From contig OX637796.1 in NCBI GenBank assembly GCA_951802425.1, positions 558,001 to 622,000 on the forward strand: 64,000 nt of DNA. The letters are read 5' to 3'. The notes under the pieces were generated by a model that did not search any database, had not been told where the DNA came from, and saw nothing but the letters and a program-made list of their open reading frames with translations. A program made the translations under genes and the position numbers. Shown here in pieces: positions 19,401 to 29,864 of the stretch (positions within the stretch are counted from its first letter, which is position 1; each line of letters starts with the position of its first letter). This DNA is from Clavaria fumosa (Eukaryota > Basidiomycota > Agaricomycetes > Agaricales > Clavariaceae).

Positions 19401-20823
19401 ACTCCAGAAAAATAGCGCGGTACACATACAGAAGCCGGAGGAGCTTGATGATGAGTGGACACGAGATCGTGCTGGACTCTGGTGAAAGGGGATAGTCACT
19501 TGGGTCCCCCTAGGAGCTCGTGAGGCCGTTCTCGAGTTTGAGCATGACCTCCCCGCTGCTGGACACCCTGGGCCCCGGAAGTTGAGAGCAGCACTAGTGA
19601 AGGGTTATTGGTGGCCGGACATGGTAAAAGATGCGGATCGGTATGCCCAGGGGTGTGAGACATGCCAGCGGACGAAGCCCGACCGTACCAAGTGTGCTGC
19701 CCCACTGCACCCCCATCTGGTGCCTGATGGTCCCTGGTCGGTGATCTCATGGGACATAGTCGGTCCCCTCCCCCTCTCCCGTGGACATAATGCCATCCTT
19801 GTTATTGTCGACAAATTCATGAAATGGACACTGCTCGAAGCAATCGGGCTCGACCTCACAGGACTTGGAGCGGCGCGTCTCCTCCGGGATCGAGTGTTTC
19901 GTGACCATGGAGTCCCTCACAAGGTTGTGAGTGACCGGGGGTCCCAGTTCATGTCCCGCTTCATGAAGGAGTTCTACTCCATGATCCGGGTAAAAGCAAA
20001 TCCAAGTACTGCCTTTCATCCGCAGACTGATGGACAGATGGAACGGGCGAACCAGGAGATGGAGATCTATCTCCGGGCTTACGTGGACCATCTCCAGGAT
20101 GACTGGGCTGAATGGTTGTCCACTGCGGAGTTTGCTCTTAATAATCGTGAGCACTCAGCAACAGGACAGACACCTTTCTTCCTCGATTATGGATGACACC
20201 CATGGAATGGGGGGCTCCGGCCACCTTCTGAGGTGAACCCGGCAGCAGACGAGTGGATGGCTAAGCTCACGGAGTCCTGAAGAGCAGCCAAGGAGGCAAT
20301 GGAAAAAGCAGTGGCAGCGATGAAGAAGAGCTACGATAAGGGGAAACGCCCAAGTCGGGAGTACTCTGAGGGAGATCTGGTCTGGCTGGATACTAGAAAC
20401 TTGAAGATGGACCGGCCCTGTAAAAAGCTTGACAACAAGAGAGCAGGCCCCTTTGCAGTTGAGGAGAAGGTGGGACCTGCTGGGTATCGCCTCAAGCTCC
20501 CTCGGGCCTGGCGCATCCATCGGGTCTTCAATGAGTTGCTGTTGACACCATACCACCCCCCTCCCTTCCCTTCTCAGAACCTGCCTCCCCCTCCGCCCCC
20601 TACAATTGATGATGACCACCTGGAGTATGATGTGGAGGCGATCCTTGATGTTAAGAAGGTGGGGCGTGGAGTGAGATACCTGGTGAAGTGGTTGGGATAC
20701 CCTGTAGAGGAGAACACTTGGGAGCCACGACGGAACCTCACCAATGTGGCACTGCTCCTCCGGGACTTCTTCCTTGCTCACCCCGACAAGGCCAAGCTAG
20801 CTGGTCGGGACGCCCAGCCTTAA
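16414..20823 (+). pseudogene. Ty3-2 Gag-Pol polyprotein with three TGA stops
   Basis: Gag and pol lie in one frame. The first true ATG is 16414 (upstream codons lack ATG). In order: capsid (LDLAVAPFDGQKRNFRTFL), CCHC knuckle (CFRCHQTGHAVRFC), protease (ALVDSGCTNCFMD), RT (LRPIIDYSRLN, AYVDDVIVFAED), RNase H (VETDASTLATGG), integrase (CETCQRTKPDR, SWDIVGPLP, SDRGSQFMS, TDGQMERANQEME), a GPF module, and a chromodomain (ILDVKKVGRGVRYLVKWLGY, then ENTWEP). In-frame TGA codons occur at 19483-19485, 20194-20196 and 20278-20280, all in or after integrase. The frame is otherwise kept to TAA 20821-20823, so these look like point nonsense changes (probably CGA to TGA) in a young copy. Confidence 0.9.
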
Positions 20824-20834
20824 GAGGGGGGTGA
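20822..20834 (+). other. Ty3-2 polypurine tract
   Basis: AAGAGGGGGGTGA directly precedes the 3' LTR and overlaps the stop codon of the polyprotein. It is the expected primer site for plus-strand DNA synthesis. Confidence 0.8.
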
Positions 20835-21125
20835 TGTTAGGATCGCTTATGTAAGCCATCCCAAAGTGCAGTTGTGGAGAAACTGGGGAGGGTTGTTGGA
20901 AGGTCACATGACCTGTGGCTGGGTCGGATTATGTAATCATGTAAGATCACATGACCTGGGGCCTGGGCGCATCACGTGATCCGAGGGTCCGAGCGTGGGA
21001 AAGTCGGCAAGTGCCGAAGCGTTTGCTATAAGTACTTTCGCTTTTCCTTTTTTGTACTCTTTTCCCCTTATCTTAGTATTGTCGTCATGACCTTACGCTT
21101 AAGTTGTGTGAGACCCAGTCTGATA
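20835..21125 (+). repeat. Ty3-2 3' LTR
   Basis: 291 bp, identical to the 5' LTR except for tttgc versus ttcgc just before the TATA box (a CpG transition). It is followed by the target duplication GATGA at 21126-21130. Confidence 0.9.
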
Positions 21126-21296
21126 GATGAAGATGCGGAGCGGGGCGTACAGAGTTATGGCGGAGCGGATCGGAGTTGGTACGGAGCTTGGAGTCCGGGG
21201 CGGGGATAGTGCTTATGCAAGCAGATGGGGTCGTAACAATAGGTCACCAACAAGTCGATCTCCGGCACTACTATTGAGACGGGACAGGCCCTAACA

Positions 21297-21306
21297 TCCC
21301 CTCTCT
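21297..21306 (-). other. Candidate polypurine tract of a second Ty3-1 copy
   Basis: The minus-strand AGAGAGGGGA abuts the TG end of the Ty3-1 LTR at 21296. A polypurine tract belongs upstream of a 3' LTR, so its presence outside a 5' LTR suggests a second Ty3-1 copy extends to the right. Confidence 0.45.
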
Positions 21307-21307
21307 G

Positions 21308-22305
21308 GAATACATTAATAGGAATCAGGGTATTATTGTCCTGGGAGAGTGACCATTGGTTGGATTGCAAATTCCAGCCATCAGATTACAGCTTATAACA
21401 TCTAATACAGTCATGCAAAGGCCCATAATATTTGGTGCAGATCTACAGATTCCCCATGTCTATTTTCCCAAAATTCTCAAAATCTCTCCCCAGATAGCCC
21501 CCTTTGTCAAATCACATATTCCTGCAGTCAAATAGCTGACAATGTATACATGAAGACATGTGCAAAGTTTGGTGAAGTTAGGAAAAGTTCTCAGGAAGAT
21601 AGCTCAGAATGTGTCTTTTGGAGTGTAAGGCAAGGTAATGCCTTGTTAGGATCGCTTATGTAAGCCATCCCAAAGTGCAGTTGTGGAGAAACTGGGGAGG
21701 GTTGTTGGAAGGTCACATGACTAGAGAAGATTGTTGGAAGGTCACATGACCTGTGGTGGAGGATTACATAATTGTAAGATCACATGACCTGAGCCTGGGC
21801 GCATCACGTGATCCGAGGGTCCGAGCGTGGGAAAGTCGGCAAGTCCCGAGGCTCTCGCTATATATACTGCGTCCTTTCCATTTTTGTACTCTTTTCCCCT
21901 TATCTTAGTATTGTCATCATGACCTTATGCTTAAGTTGTGTGAGACCCAGTCTGATATGCCTTGTCTTTGCCTTCACTTCAGAGTATCCCCCCAAGAGAC
22001 ACATTCTGAGCTATCTTCCTGAGAACTTTTCCTAACTTCACCAAACTTTGCACATGTCTTCATGTATACATTGTCAGCTATTTGACTGCAGGAATATGTG
22101 ATTTGACAAAGGGGGCTATCTGGGGAGAGATTTTGAGAATTTTGGGAAAATAGACATGGGGAATCTGTAGATCTGCACCAAATATTATGGGCCTTTGCAT
22201 GACTGTATTAGATGTTATAAGCTGTAATCTGATGGCTGGAATTTGCAATCCAACCAATGGTCACTCTCCCAGGACAATAATACCCTGATTCCTATTAATG
22301 TATTC
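21308..22305. repeat. Long inverted repeat with a solo LTR in the loop
   Basis: The left arm (21308 to about 21630) starts gaatacattaatagg. The right arm (about 21990 to 22305) is its near-perfect reverse complement, ending cctattaatgtattc. The arms diverge only near the centre, where the Ty3-2-family solo LTR is inserted. No coding potential is seen. It lies inside the presumed second Ty3-1 copy, immediately beyond the purine tract. Confidence 0.85.
21644..21957 (+). mobile_element. Solo LTR of the Ty3-2 family, target duplication TGCCT
   Basis: A 314-bp LTR with the same TGTTAGGATC start and CTGATA end, flanked by TGCCT (21639-21643 and 21958-21962). It is more diverged than the Ty3-2 LTRs and carries an extra internal duplication of 'ttgttggaaggtcacatgac'. 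It presumably formed by LTR-LTR recombination that deleted the internal region. Confidence 0.9.
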
Positions 22306-23754
22306 TGTTACGTGTGTGCTCAGAGGGTCGGGGTGAAGTCCGGTCAGAGTTCGGAGTTCGGGTCTGGGGGGTCCAGAGGTCCAGAGTTGGACTTCGGGGT
22401 TTGGGTGGGACTTTGGCGAACGTATTGAAACGACACCCTTACTGAGTCCTGGGTGTCCCATATTTTGGAGTTACGGGATTCGGGACTTTGGGTCCGGTGC
22501 TCGGGCAAGATGTCCAGGATGGACTTTGTCATATTCGAGGTGAGGGACAGATGGGAGGGTGGAGACGGAGTTCGGATGGAGTTCGGGTTTAACGAGTGAC
22601 TAAGTAGAGGAGATGGGGGCCAGGGAGGAGGAGGGATACGGAGTTCCGGAGTTCGGGGATGATTTCCAGAGGTCGGACGGATGGTGTGGGCTGTCAGGAC
22701 AGATTCCGGGTGTCGGGTGGAAGTCAGGAGTTGGTCAGGAGTTGGTTGGGAGTTGATCGGGACTTGGTCGGGACTTAGCACAACTGACGTAGGAGGCAGA
22801 GGGCAGGGGTCGGATTAGACATGATACAAATTACAAGGTGGCAGGCGGAAAGGACGGAGGTGTGGAGATAGACGGAGGGACAGGAGACGGGGAGTCGGAC
22901 AGGAGTACGGAGGTGCGGAGATATACGAGGGATGGGGGGACGGAGGTGTGGGGGAGTTCGGGGGTATACGGGAGGGGTGTACGTGGGTATACGAGGGTGT
23001 ACGAGGGCGGTATCCAGACTGCAGAATACTCTACGAAGTAGGTAGGTATATATACTACGAGTCTGGGGTGTTTCCAGCAACCCGGAGTTTTGACAGTAGT
23101 TACGGAGAATGGCCCAGAGATACATCGCGGGACTTACTACGGAACAATGGGATAGCAACGGGGATCAGTTTCCTGATCCCGGAGTCAGATACTGCTACCG
23201 TCAGGATGGTAACTACGCAGCCTAGCAACTGCACAGATTGTCCAGTTTCCATGCTCGGAGTTCATTGCTGGTGGAGTAACCACGGATGTTGGTTCACGAC
23301 TGTCGGGAAGTCGGATTCGGGAATCGGAGATCGGGATCGGGGATCGGGAATCGGGATCGGGATCGGGGATCGGGAATCGGGAATCGGGATCGGGATCGGG
23401 ACAGCCTCTTGGGGAACTATCCCTGGATGTGGGGCAGGTACCCTCAGATGCTGAGGCACCAGAGCAGGAGTTCGGAGGTCCGGGTCCGGAGACCGGAGGT
23501 CGGAGGTCGGATCTGGGGATCGGAGGTTGGCGGTCGGGGCCGGAGATAGAAAGTCTGGGACCGGGGATCGTGTTTCCAGTCCGGACTGGAAGGGAGCGGC
23601 ACGGACGTGACAGTGCCTCCCCTTTAAGGTCGAACCCTTGAGACCTTTAGATCAGAGCTGGGAGATTGGAGAAGATCGGGTTGTGATGGGATCAGAGTAT
23701 TCCGCGGAGTGTTGGATCGGGAATTTCGGGCGGAGTTTGAATCTCCGAGCCCGG
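22306..23754. other. CGGAG-rich non-coding region with ATCGGG microsatellite
   Basis: No convincing gene. The plus strand is dominated by 'cggag', 'cgggg' and 'gttcgg' words. At about 23302-23402 an (ATCGGG)n-type microsatellite runs with variants gatcgg/gaatcgg. It probably represents the upstream region of the antisense gene at 23823 within the second Ty3-1 copy. Confidence 0.5.
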
Positions 23755-23762
23755 ATATATAA
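23755..23762 (+). promoter_or_regulatory. TATA box of the antisense zinc-cluster gene
   Basis: ATATATAA lies about 65 bp upstream of the ATG at 23823 and is followed by a pyrimidine-rich stretch (tttttctccttagacc). It implies that this ORF has its own promoter. Confidence 0.55.
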
Positions 23763-23822
23763 GTCTGGGCTCATGCCCTAAGTCCGGTTTTTCTCCTTAG
23801 ACCTGAACCACCACCATCAGGC

Positions 23823-25082
23823 ATGGCAGACAACGGAGACAACTATGAAATAAAGATTGAGAAGTTGCGGGCGGAGATGGCGGTGTTGGAGGCGGAGCGG
23901 ATGCGGAAGGCGAAAGAGGCAGAGGAGCGGAAAAGGCAGGAGGCGGAGGAAGCGGAGCGTATTCGGAGAGAGGCGGAGGAGCGAGTGCGGAAGGAGGCGG
24001 AGGAGGCGGAACGAGCAAGGCGGAAAGCGGAGGAGTGGGAGCGGAAGGAGGTGGAATTGGGGGAGCGGGCTCGGGCCCGATGGGAGGAAATTGTGGCTGC
24101 GAGGCCAACGGTTAAGAGGGTCGGAGGAACTGCTGCGGAGGCAGTGGCCTTGCAGCAGGAGGCGGAGTCGTTGTGGACGGTGACGGAGCGGGCGGAGTGG
24201 GAGGCCCGGAAACGGGCGGAAAAGGTCGAGGCAGCCCAGCGGGCCACAGACGAGGCGTGCCTGCGGTGCGCTAAAAAGGGCTTGGTGAGTCGGATTTCCG
24301 GGACCGGGCTAATGAATTTCTGGCAGCTTTGCCAGCGTACCGGACCGGGTCGGGTCAAGAGCTGTGACGAATGTCGCGAAAAGCACATAGTGTGCAATTG
24401 GCCGGGAGAGCCGGAACGGGGGAAGAAAGCAGGGAAGCGGGTGGAGAAGCGAGCCGCAAGTCCGGGATCGGACGAGGCGGAGGTGCCGGCACGGAAAAAA
24501 CAACGGGCGGTGGGGTCGGAGCCGGGGCCGATGCCGGGGGAGATTGCTGCGGGGACTACGTTCCTGCAGGCGGTGCAGTGGCTCGTGTGGGAGTTGTGGG
24601 CTCTCCAAGCCACTGTCAAGGAGATGGGGAAAATTTTCGTGAAGGAATTGGCGGCAGCCGATGGTCGGGCCCTACACCGGTCCCTACATCGGGAGGTGAT
24701 GACAAAGCGGTGGGACCATATTATCGAGCAAGTCTCGATCAGTGTTGAGGAGAACATCCGTGCGAGTCTCGCGAAGTCCGGGTTCGAAGTCCCGGAGTTG
24801 GAGGAAGATGCGGAGATGCCAGATGCGGAGCTGGAGACGGGAGCGGAGGGGAAAGCGGGTCCAGGGGTCGGGAGGAAGACGGACGCGGGTCCAGGAAAAG
24901 GGACGGAGGCGGATGTGGGGAAGGGGTCGGGTAAGGGAGCGGGTCTGGGTCTGGCTGCGGAAGAGACGGCAGGCACGGGTCCGGGCCCCGCAAAGGCGGC
25001 GGATGCAGATGTGAGGGAGGGATCGGAGCCGGGGCCAGCTCCGGCGGAGAAAGCAGCTGCAGGCAACAAGTTGCCTGCGTAA
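23823..25082 (+). CDS. Zinc-cluster/coiled-coil protein antisense to Ty3-1 (full copy)
   Basis: 419 residues, no intron. Residues 15-90 form a highly charged coiled coil (repeated A-E-E-A-E-R-x-R). Residues 146-191 hold six cysteines, C-x2-C-x20-C-x10-C-x2-C-x6-C, ending SCDECREKHIVCNWP. This resembles a fungal Zn2Cys6 DNA-binding cluster with a long insertion, followed by a basic K/R segment (about 199-235) that could be a nuclear signal. Residues 250-330 are predicted helical and contain many aromatic residues (LVWELWALQATVKEM). The tail is a low-complexity G/A/E/P stretch. The four-cysteine spacing is identical to the protein at 8721-9383. The start is supported by the TATA box at 23755 and by the loss of coding bias upstream. 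It may be an element-encoded DNA-binding accessory protein; that role is inference. Confidence 0.65.
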   Translation: MADNGDNYEIKIEKLRAEMAVLEAERMRKAKEAEERKRQEAEEAERIRREAEERVRKEAEEAERARRKAEEWERKEVELGERARARWEEIVAARPTVKRVGGTAAEAVALQQEAESLWTVTERAEWEARKRAEKVEAAQRATDEACLRCAKKGLVSRISGTGLMNFWQLCQRTGPGRVKSCDECREKHIVCNWPGEPERGKKAGKRVEKRAASPGSDEAEVPARKKQRAVGSEPGPMPGEIAAGTTFLQAVQWLVWELWALQATVKEMGKIFVKELAAADGRALHRSLHREVMTKRWDHIIEQVSISVEENIRASLAKSGFEVPELEEDAEMPDAELETGAEGKAGPGVGRKTDAGPGKGTEADVGKGSGKGAGLGLAAEETAGTGPGPAKAADADVREGSEPGPAPAEKAAAGNKLPA

Positions 25083-25567
25083 GTACATAGTTTCCTTGAT
25101 TCTTACTTAATGTACTTTGCTTTTGCTCTCAGACTTGTGTGAATTAAGTCATGTGTGGAAATGGCGGAGATCGGAGTAAGTTCCGGGTGGTGTCGGATAC
25201 GCAGAGTAAAAAATCTGTGACCAGCTCCTATGCAGGAGTTGGACTTCAAAACCTGCAAGTCAAGAGATGTTGGGGCTCGGATTCCGGGATTCAGAGTTTG
25301 TGCTGGAAGTTGGAATACAAATGAAACTTGTTCCTTGGGATGGCACTTCGGAGGTCATAGCATTACTGCGCTAAGTTGCTCCAAGGGTCGGATGGACGGA
25401 TGTCCGGGTTCGGATTTCGGGGGTCGGATATTTGTTTCGGCAGCTTGACAATGGGATGGGAAGCGGTGCCGGAAACAGGTTCAGATAGGCTCGGGTGGAA
25501 TTTCTTATTCCCGAAGATCGGGGAAATTCCGGGGCTCGGAGTATTGCTGATTCGCAAATTCCGGTGG
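25083..25567. other. Downstream CGGAG/TCGGG-rich DNA, no gene
   Basis: Continues the composition of the antisense gene region and stops abruptly at the LINE junction near 25568. No domain is recognisable on either strand. Confidence 0.5.
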
Positions 25568-28530
25568 TAAGCTGCCGACCATCTCGTACCACACCTTGTA
25601 AGGATTTACAAGGCCACATTCGTACTCAACACGTACCTGAAGGCCTGGAAAAACTACGATACCATGGTACTGCGCAAGCCCAAGCACGCGGACTACACCC
25701 TCCCCAAATCATACAGGCCAATAGTGCTCCTCAGAACGCTCGCCAAGCCGCTCTCCATGGCCGTTGCGGAGGACCTGACGTATATACTAGAGAAATACCA
25801 ACTCCTGCCCAGACAACACTTCGGGGCCAGACCAGGATGGACAGCAACAGACGCTCTCCACCTGGTGACAAAATACATCAAGGATGCATGGCGCACCCAC
25901 CATGTAGTCTCAGCCCTGTTCCTGGATATAAAAGGTGCGTTCCCCAGCGTTGACGTCCGAACCCTACAGCACGAAATGCGGCTACACGGTATACCACGAG
26001 AATACACAAGATGGCTGGGGGAGAAGCTTCAAGGACGCACCACCAACATCCGGTTTGACGACTACCACTTGGACCCACTCGGGATCAATGCCGGACTAGA
26101 CCAGGGATGCCCCCTGTCGCCCATCTGCTATATTATATACAACTTGCCAGCACTGGAGACAATACCGTGGGATAGGAAAAACTCACAAGCCATGAGTGGC
26201 TTCATTGACGACCAGGTTTTCCTGGCGAAGGGACGCAACTTCAAAGAAGCCAACGCAGCTCTGAAACACACTATGGAGAAGCCAGGCGGATTCCTGGAAT
26301 GGGCACGCACCCACAACTGCGAGGTAGAGATGCCCAAGTGTGCACTAATTGGTTTCTCCCACAGACAAGTGCCCAACCCAGCGCGACCACACAAGTACCA
26401 GCCCGACCCCAGGCCGGCCATCGTGGTAGGGAACCACACCATCCAACCGTCGGGGAGCACGAAATTTCTGGGGGTCCTACTCAGCCAAACACTGTCATGG
26501 GCCGAGCAAGCAGCAAGCGCTATGGCCAAGGGAACGGAATGGGCGACGTGCACATGAAGGATCACAAAGACATACTCCGGCATTCCGCTACGTCTGACGA
26601 GGCGCCTATACCTATCTGTCTGCATGCCAAGAATGCTATACGCAGTTGACATGTGGGGCAACCCACATAACAGGAAGGGGACACACACAAGGCAACGAAC
26701 TTTGGCCGGCAGCCACCTTGCGAAAATTCAACGACAGGCCCTACTCTCCCTGGGCCCGATGCGCTCCACCGCCACAGACACGCTGGAGGCGCATACCGAC
26801 CTCCTCCCCTTCCACCTATTAGTCAACAAACTCCGCCTAACCGCACTGACGCGCTTAGCCACGCTCCCAGACACACATCCAATCTCCCAGCACCTCGTGA
26901 GAGCGCACAAGCAAACCCCCAGACACCACCAGGCTCCCATCCACAGGCTAGCCGCGGACTTCCGAACGATCAACCCCTCCAGAATCGAGAAGGTCCTCCC
27001 AATCCGACGCCACCCCAAGAGCCGCCCGCCAGTCCGAATGCACATAAGCCCCCGGAAGGAGGAGGCGGTGCGCAGACTACAGGAAAGACCCACTGACATA
27101 ACCATCTTCACAGACGGCTCGGGCATCGACGGCGGCATAGGAGCGGCAGCTGTCCTGACAAGAAATGGTCAGCCAGACCGGACACTACAACTACACCTGG
27201 GCAGCAACACACACTACACAGTGTACATGGCAGAGGTGGCCGCAATGGTGATGGGAGCTCATCTCCTGCTATCAGAAAAAGGTAGGTTCGGATCAGCGAC
27301 GATAGCGGTAGACAACCAGGCGGCACTACTTGCAACCCAACTACACCGGCCATCCCCCTCGCACGCCCTGTTGGACGCTTTCGACGAAATGATCCGGCGA
27401 ATCGGAAGAACGCGAACGGGGCTAGAGTGCGAAGCGGTGTGGGTGCCGGGACACGTCGGAGTAACAGGTAACGAGAAGGCGGACGAGGCCGCCAAGGCGG
27501 CTGCACGAGGCACGTCAAGCCCGGCACCAGACCTCGCCAGACTCCTTAGGAGACCGCTCCCGGCCAGCAAGGCGGCTATAGCCCAGAGGGCGCGACAGAA
27601 ACTCCACGAGCGGGCAGCAAGGTGGTGGAAGGGGTCGCCCTGGTATAACTGCACCAAATACATCGATGACAAGATGCCCTCGAAGGCCTTTCTCAAGCTA
27701 ACACGGGACGTCACCCGACTACACTCCTCCATCCTGCTTCAGCTGCGAACAGGACACACCCCCCTCAACAACCACCTCTTCCGAATAGGTAAGGCAGACT
27801 CCCCAATATGCCCAAACTGTGGACAGGCAGAAGAGACGGTCCGACACTTCCTGCTCACCTGCACCATGACCACCAGACAAAGGAACGCGACCATACAGGC
27901 GGGCAGGAGGACCTCCAGATGCCTCCGCACCCTACTAACAGATCCAGAGGTAGTACCACAGACCATCAAATACGCCATAGCCTCGAAACGCTTCAGACTG
28001 GGCCGGGCCCCAAACCGGAACTGGAACCCTGACCAGGTAAACACCCAACAACCACAGATATCACCTCACGACCATGACGGCAACGACACCGACCGCAACC
28101 ACGACCCCGACCGTGATCGTAACCCTGACCCTGACCGAGACCGAGACCCTGACCCTGCTCATGACCAACAACTCCCAGGTGACACGGGCAGACACGAACC
28201 ACCAGCACAACGGGAAGACGACACAGGTGGACATAGACAGAATCTTGTAGGTACTCTTCGACCGGGTACCAGTAGCTTTTTCCCCACACCAGGGGTTTTT
28301 TAATGCACCCGGAGACACCCCCCTTCTACGTACCTTTCCGCACGTACAGTTACTTCCACACTTTCCCACAAGGCGCACACAGCGCAGTGGTGCTGCTCAG
28401 CGGCCCATAGCATATGTAGAAGCATGAACAGAGGGGACACAAAGTGGGGGACACCAGTAGCGTACTCTAGCATAGGGCAATGCCCCAAAATGAGTATAAA
28501 CGGGGAAAAAAAAAAAAGAAAAAAAAAACA
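25568..28530 (+). mobile_element. 5'-truncated Tad-like LINE
   Basis: A non-LTR retrotransposon that begins abruptly inside the reverse transcriptase domain (endonuclease and ORF1 missing), as expected from incomplete reverse transcription. It ends in an A-rich tail (28506-28530, A runs interrupted by one g) after a 200-bp 3' UTR. Composition switches from CGGAG-rich to C/A-rich exactly at the left edge. No target duplication was recognised. Confidence 0.8.
25571..28303 (+). pseudogene. LINE ORF2 fragment (RT, RNase H, zinc knuckle)
   Basis: The frame opens after TAA 25568-25570 and reads ADHLVPHLVRIYKATFV, then RT motifs SYRPIVLL, FLDIKGAFPSVD, GLDQGCPLSP and the catalytic box FIDDQVF. After a TGA at 26555-26557 it continues in the same frame: SVCMPRMLYAVDMWG, then RNase H (FTDGSGIDGGIGAA, MAEVAAM, VDNQAAL, NEKADEAAKAA) and a C-x2-C-x8-H-x4-C knuckle (CPNCGQAEETVRHFLLTC). 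The C-terminal tail is a D/R/P/N-rich repeat (about 28070-28170). The order RT-RNase H-zinc knuckle is that of the Tad/I group. The single stop is likely CGA to TGA (expected R-R-I-T-K). Confidence 0.85.
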
Positions 28531-29189
28531 CCAACCCTCCATCCAGACTTTATTCTGCCCAACCACCCAACACAACACTTAACATCCACCATTTGCCTAA
28601 CCTTCACAGACCATGACACTTGTCTGGTGACTCCAAAATACTCTGCTTTCCTTTTAAATTGTCCTCTGTACTTGCATATCATGCAGATACAGTAATAAGT
28701 GCTCAACTAGGAAATGCAGTGGGATTGTATGATTCAATAATTAAAATGACATGAGCCCAATACAAAAGTTGCTTAGATATGGTTGAAGGTTGTCATTAAA
28801 TATTTTTCAAAATTCTGGGAATATCTTTAAATGACCCACCAAGGCAGCATTGGTAGGAATATTGTACCTTAAGGATCTTGGTAAAGTGGCCTATTGGTCA
28901 GAATCTAAAAGCAGTCTAAAAACCCTTTAAATATTTTTAGGGTTAGGGCACCTATTTCACATGGAGTTCTAGCTGTTTTGAGTGTGATATACCTAAAGCC
29001 TCTCAGGATCCTGGGTGCCTAAAATACAGTGGCAAGATGTTGGAGAAGGGTCATAGGAAAGTGGAGCATTGGATACCTGGCAGTAGATGGTCCATAGGGG
29101 GTGTTGGGAAAGGGTGTGGGTGCTTTACATGATTGATTTGGTGACCAGGTCCAAAGGTCCCAGGACAATGGTGTTTTTTACTGACAATG
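28531..29189. other. AT-rich non-coding DNA with a dispersed repeat
   Basis: No gene. 29050-29185 resembles 36150-36300: both carry 'gaaagtggagcattgg', 'gggaaagggtgtgggtgct' and 'ccaggtccaaag', in the same orientation. It is therefore part of an unnamed repeat family. Confidence 0.6.
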
Positions 29190-29745
29190 TGCACATGTCA
29201 TTGATCAATGAACACAGAATGTGCATAGATGATACCCATATTATTGTTCAATGACATGTGCGCATCATCAATGATTGGTCAATTGTATGGGAATGTATAC
29301 CATTGGTCAATGCCTAGGTCATTTACCCACATTGAGTGCATATCGTTGATCAGCAATATGCACACATTGTGTGTAAATGATATGCCCAGGTCATCTATCA
29401 CAATGGGCGCATATTGTGTGAAAATGATATGCCCAGGTCAGCTATGCACGTTGTGCGCATATTGTTGATCAATGATATGCACACATGGTGTGTAAATGAT
29501 ATGACCATGCAATTGACATATGGGAATATCATGTATTCACAATGTGCGCATATCGTTGATCAACAATGTGCACAATGTGGGTAAGTGATGTGCCCAGGTC
29601 AGCTATGCACATTGTGTGCATATCGTTGATCAACGATATGTGCAAATTGTGTGTTAATGATGTGCCCAGTCATTTACTGACAATGTGCACATATCATTGA
29701 TCAACAATATGTGCACATGGTGTGTAGATGATATGGGCAAATGAT
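29190..29745. repeat. Satellite B (ATCGTTGATCAACGAT-type)
   Basis: Degenerate tandem repeat of roughly 55-65 bp with recurring 'gcatatcgttgatcaa', 'cgatatgtgcacattgtgtg' and 'aatgatatgcccaggtca'. Units contain the dyad ATCGTTGATCAACGAT. Related sequence recurs at 39130-39320. Confidence 0.7.
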
Positions 29746-29864
29746 ATTTGAATATATACGCAGAAAGAGACTGAGGTACAGATTTATATAAGCACACATC
29801 TGATATTAAATGGTCAAGCTTTGCATAAGCCTAAGCCTGACCTATTAAGCTAATACCTACTACA

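Larger units (their letters stand above)
15556..21125 (+). mobile_element. Ty3-2: complete LTR chromovirus, target duplication GATGA
   Basis: A full-length Ty3/gypsy element on the plus strand with 291-bp LTRs (15556-15846, 20835-21125). Both begin TGTTAGGATC and end CTGATA, and they differ at a single base (C/T in a CpG). It is flanked by GATGA (15551-15555 and 21126-21130). It is inserted in the U3 part of the Ty3-1 LTR. The near-identical LTRs imply a recent insertion, yet the polyprotein carries three in-frame stops. Confidence 0.9.
8721..21296 (-). mobile_element. Ty3-1: minus-strand chromovirus, left end lost
   Basis: A Ty3/gypsy element read on the minus strand: LTR (21296 to 14939, interrupted by Ty3-2), primer-binding site (14936-14926), gag, a frameshift site and pol with a chromodomain. 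Between the pol stop (9905) and the left edge lies an oppositely oriented ORF (8721-9383). No second LTR is visible at the left end; the element appears cut off near 8640 by the satellite. Gag and pol are both uninterrupted, so coding capacity is intact even though one LTR is missing and the other carries a 5.6-kb insertion. Confidence 0.75.
14939..21296 (-). repeat. Ty3-1 LTR, split by Ty3-2
   Basis: Read on the minus strand the LTR begins TGTTAGGGCC at 21296 and ends GTGACA at 14939. Removing Ty3-2 (15556-21125) and its second GATGA copy leaves about 783 bp. Support: TG...CA ends, a TATA box with a transcript start, a PBS immediately inside, and a purine tract (AGAGAGGGGA, 21306-21297) immediately outside. 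A purine tract is expected before a 3' LTR, so this LTR probably serves two tandem copies. No second LTR was available for comparison, so the ends are inferred. Confidence 0.6.

Noticed and set aside
23843..25069. 408-codon minus-strand ORF opposite the zinc-cluster gene
   Set aside because: Composition (S/A/R/P) mirrors the E/A/K coiled coil on the other strand; cysteine spacing, the TATA box and homology support the plus strand.
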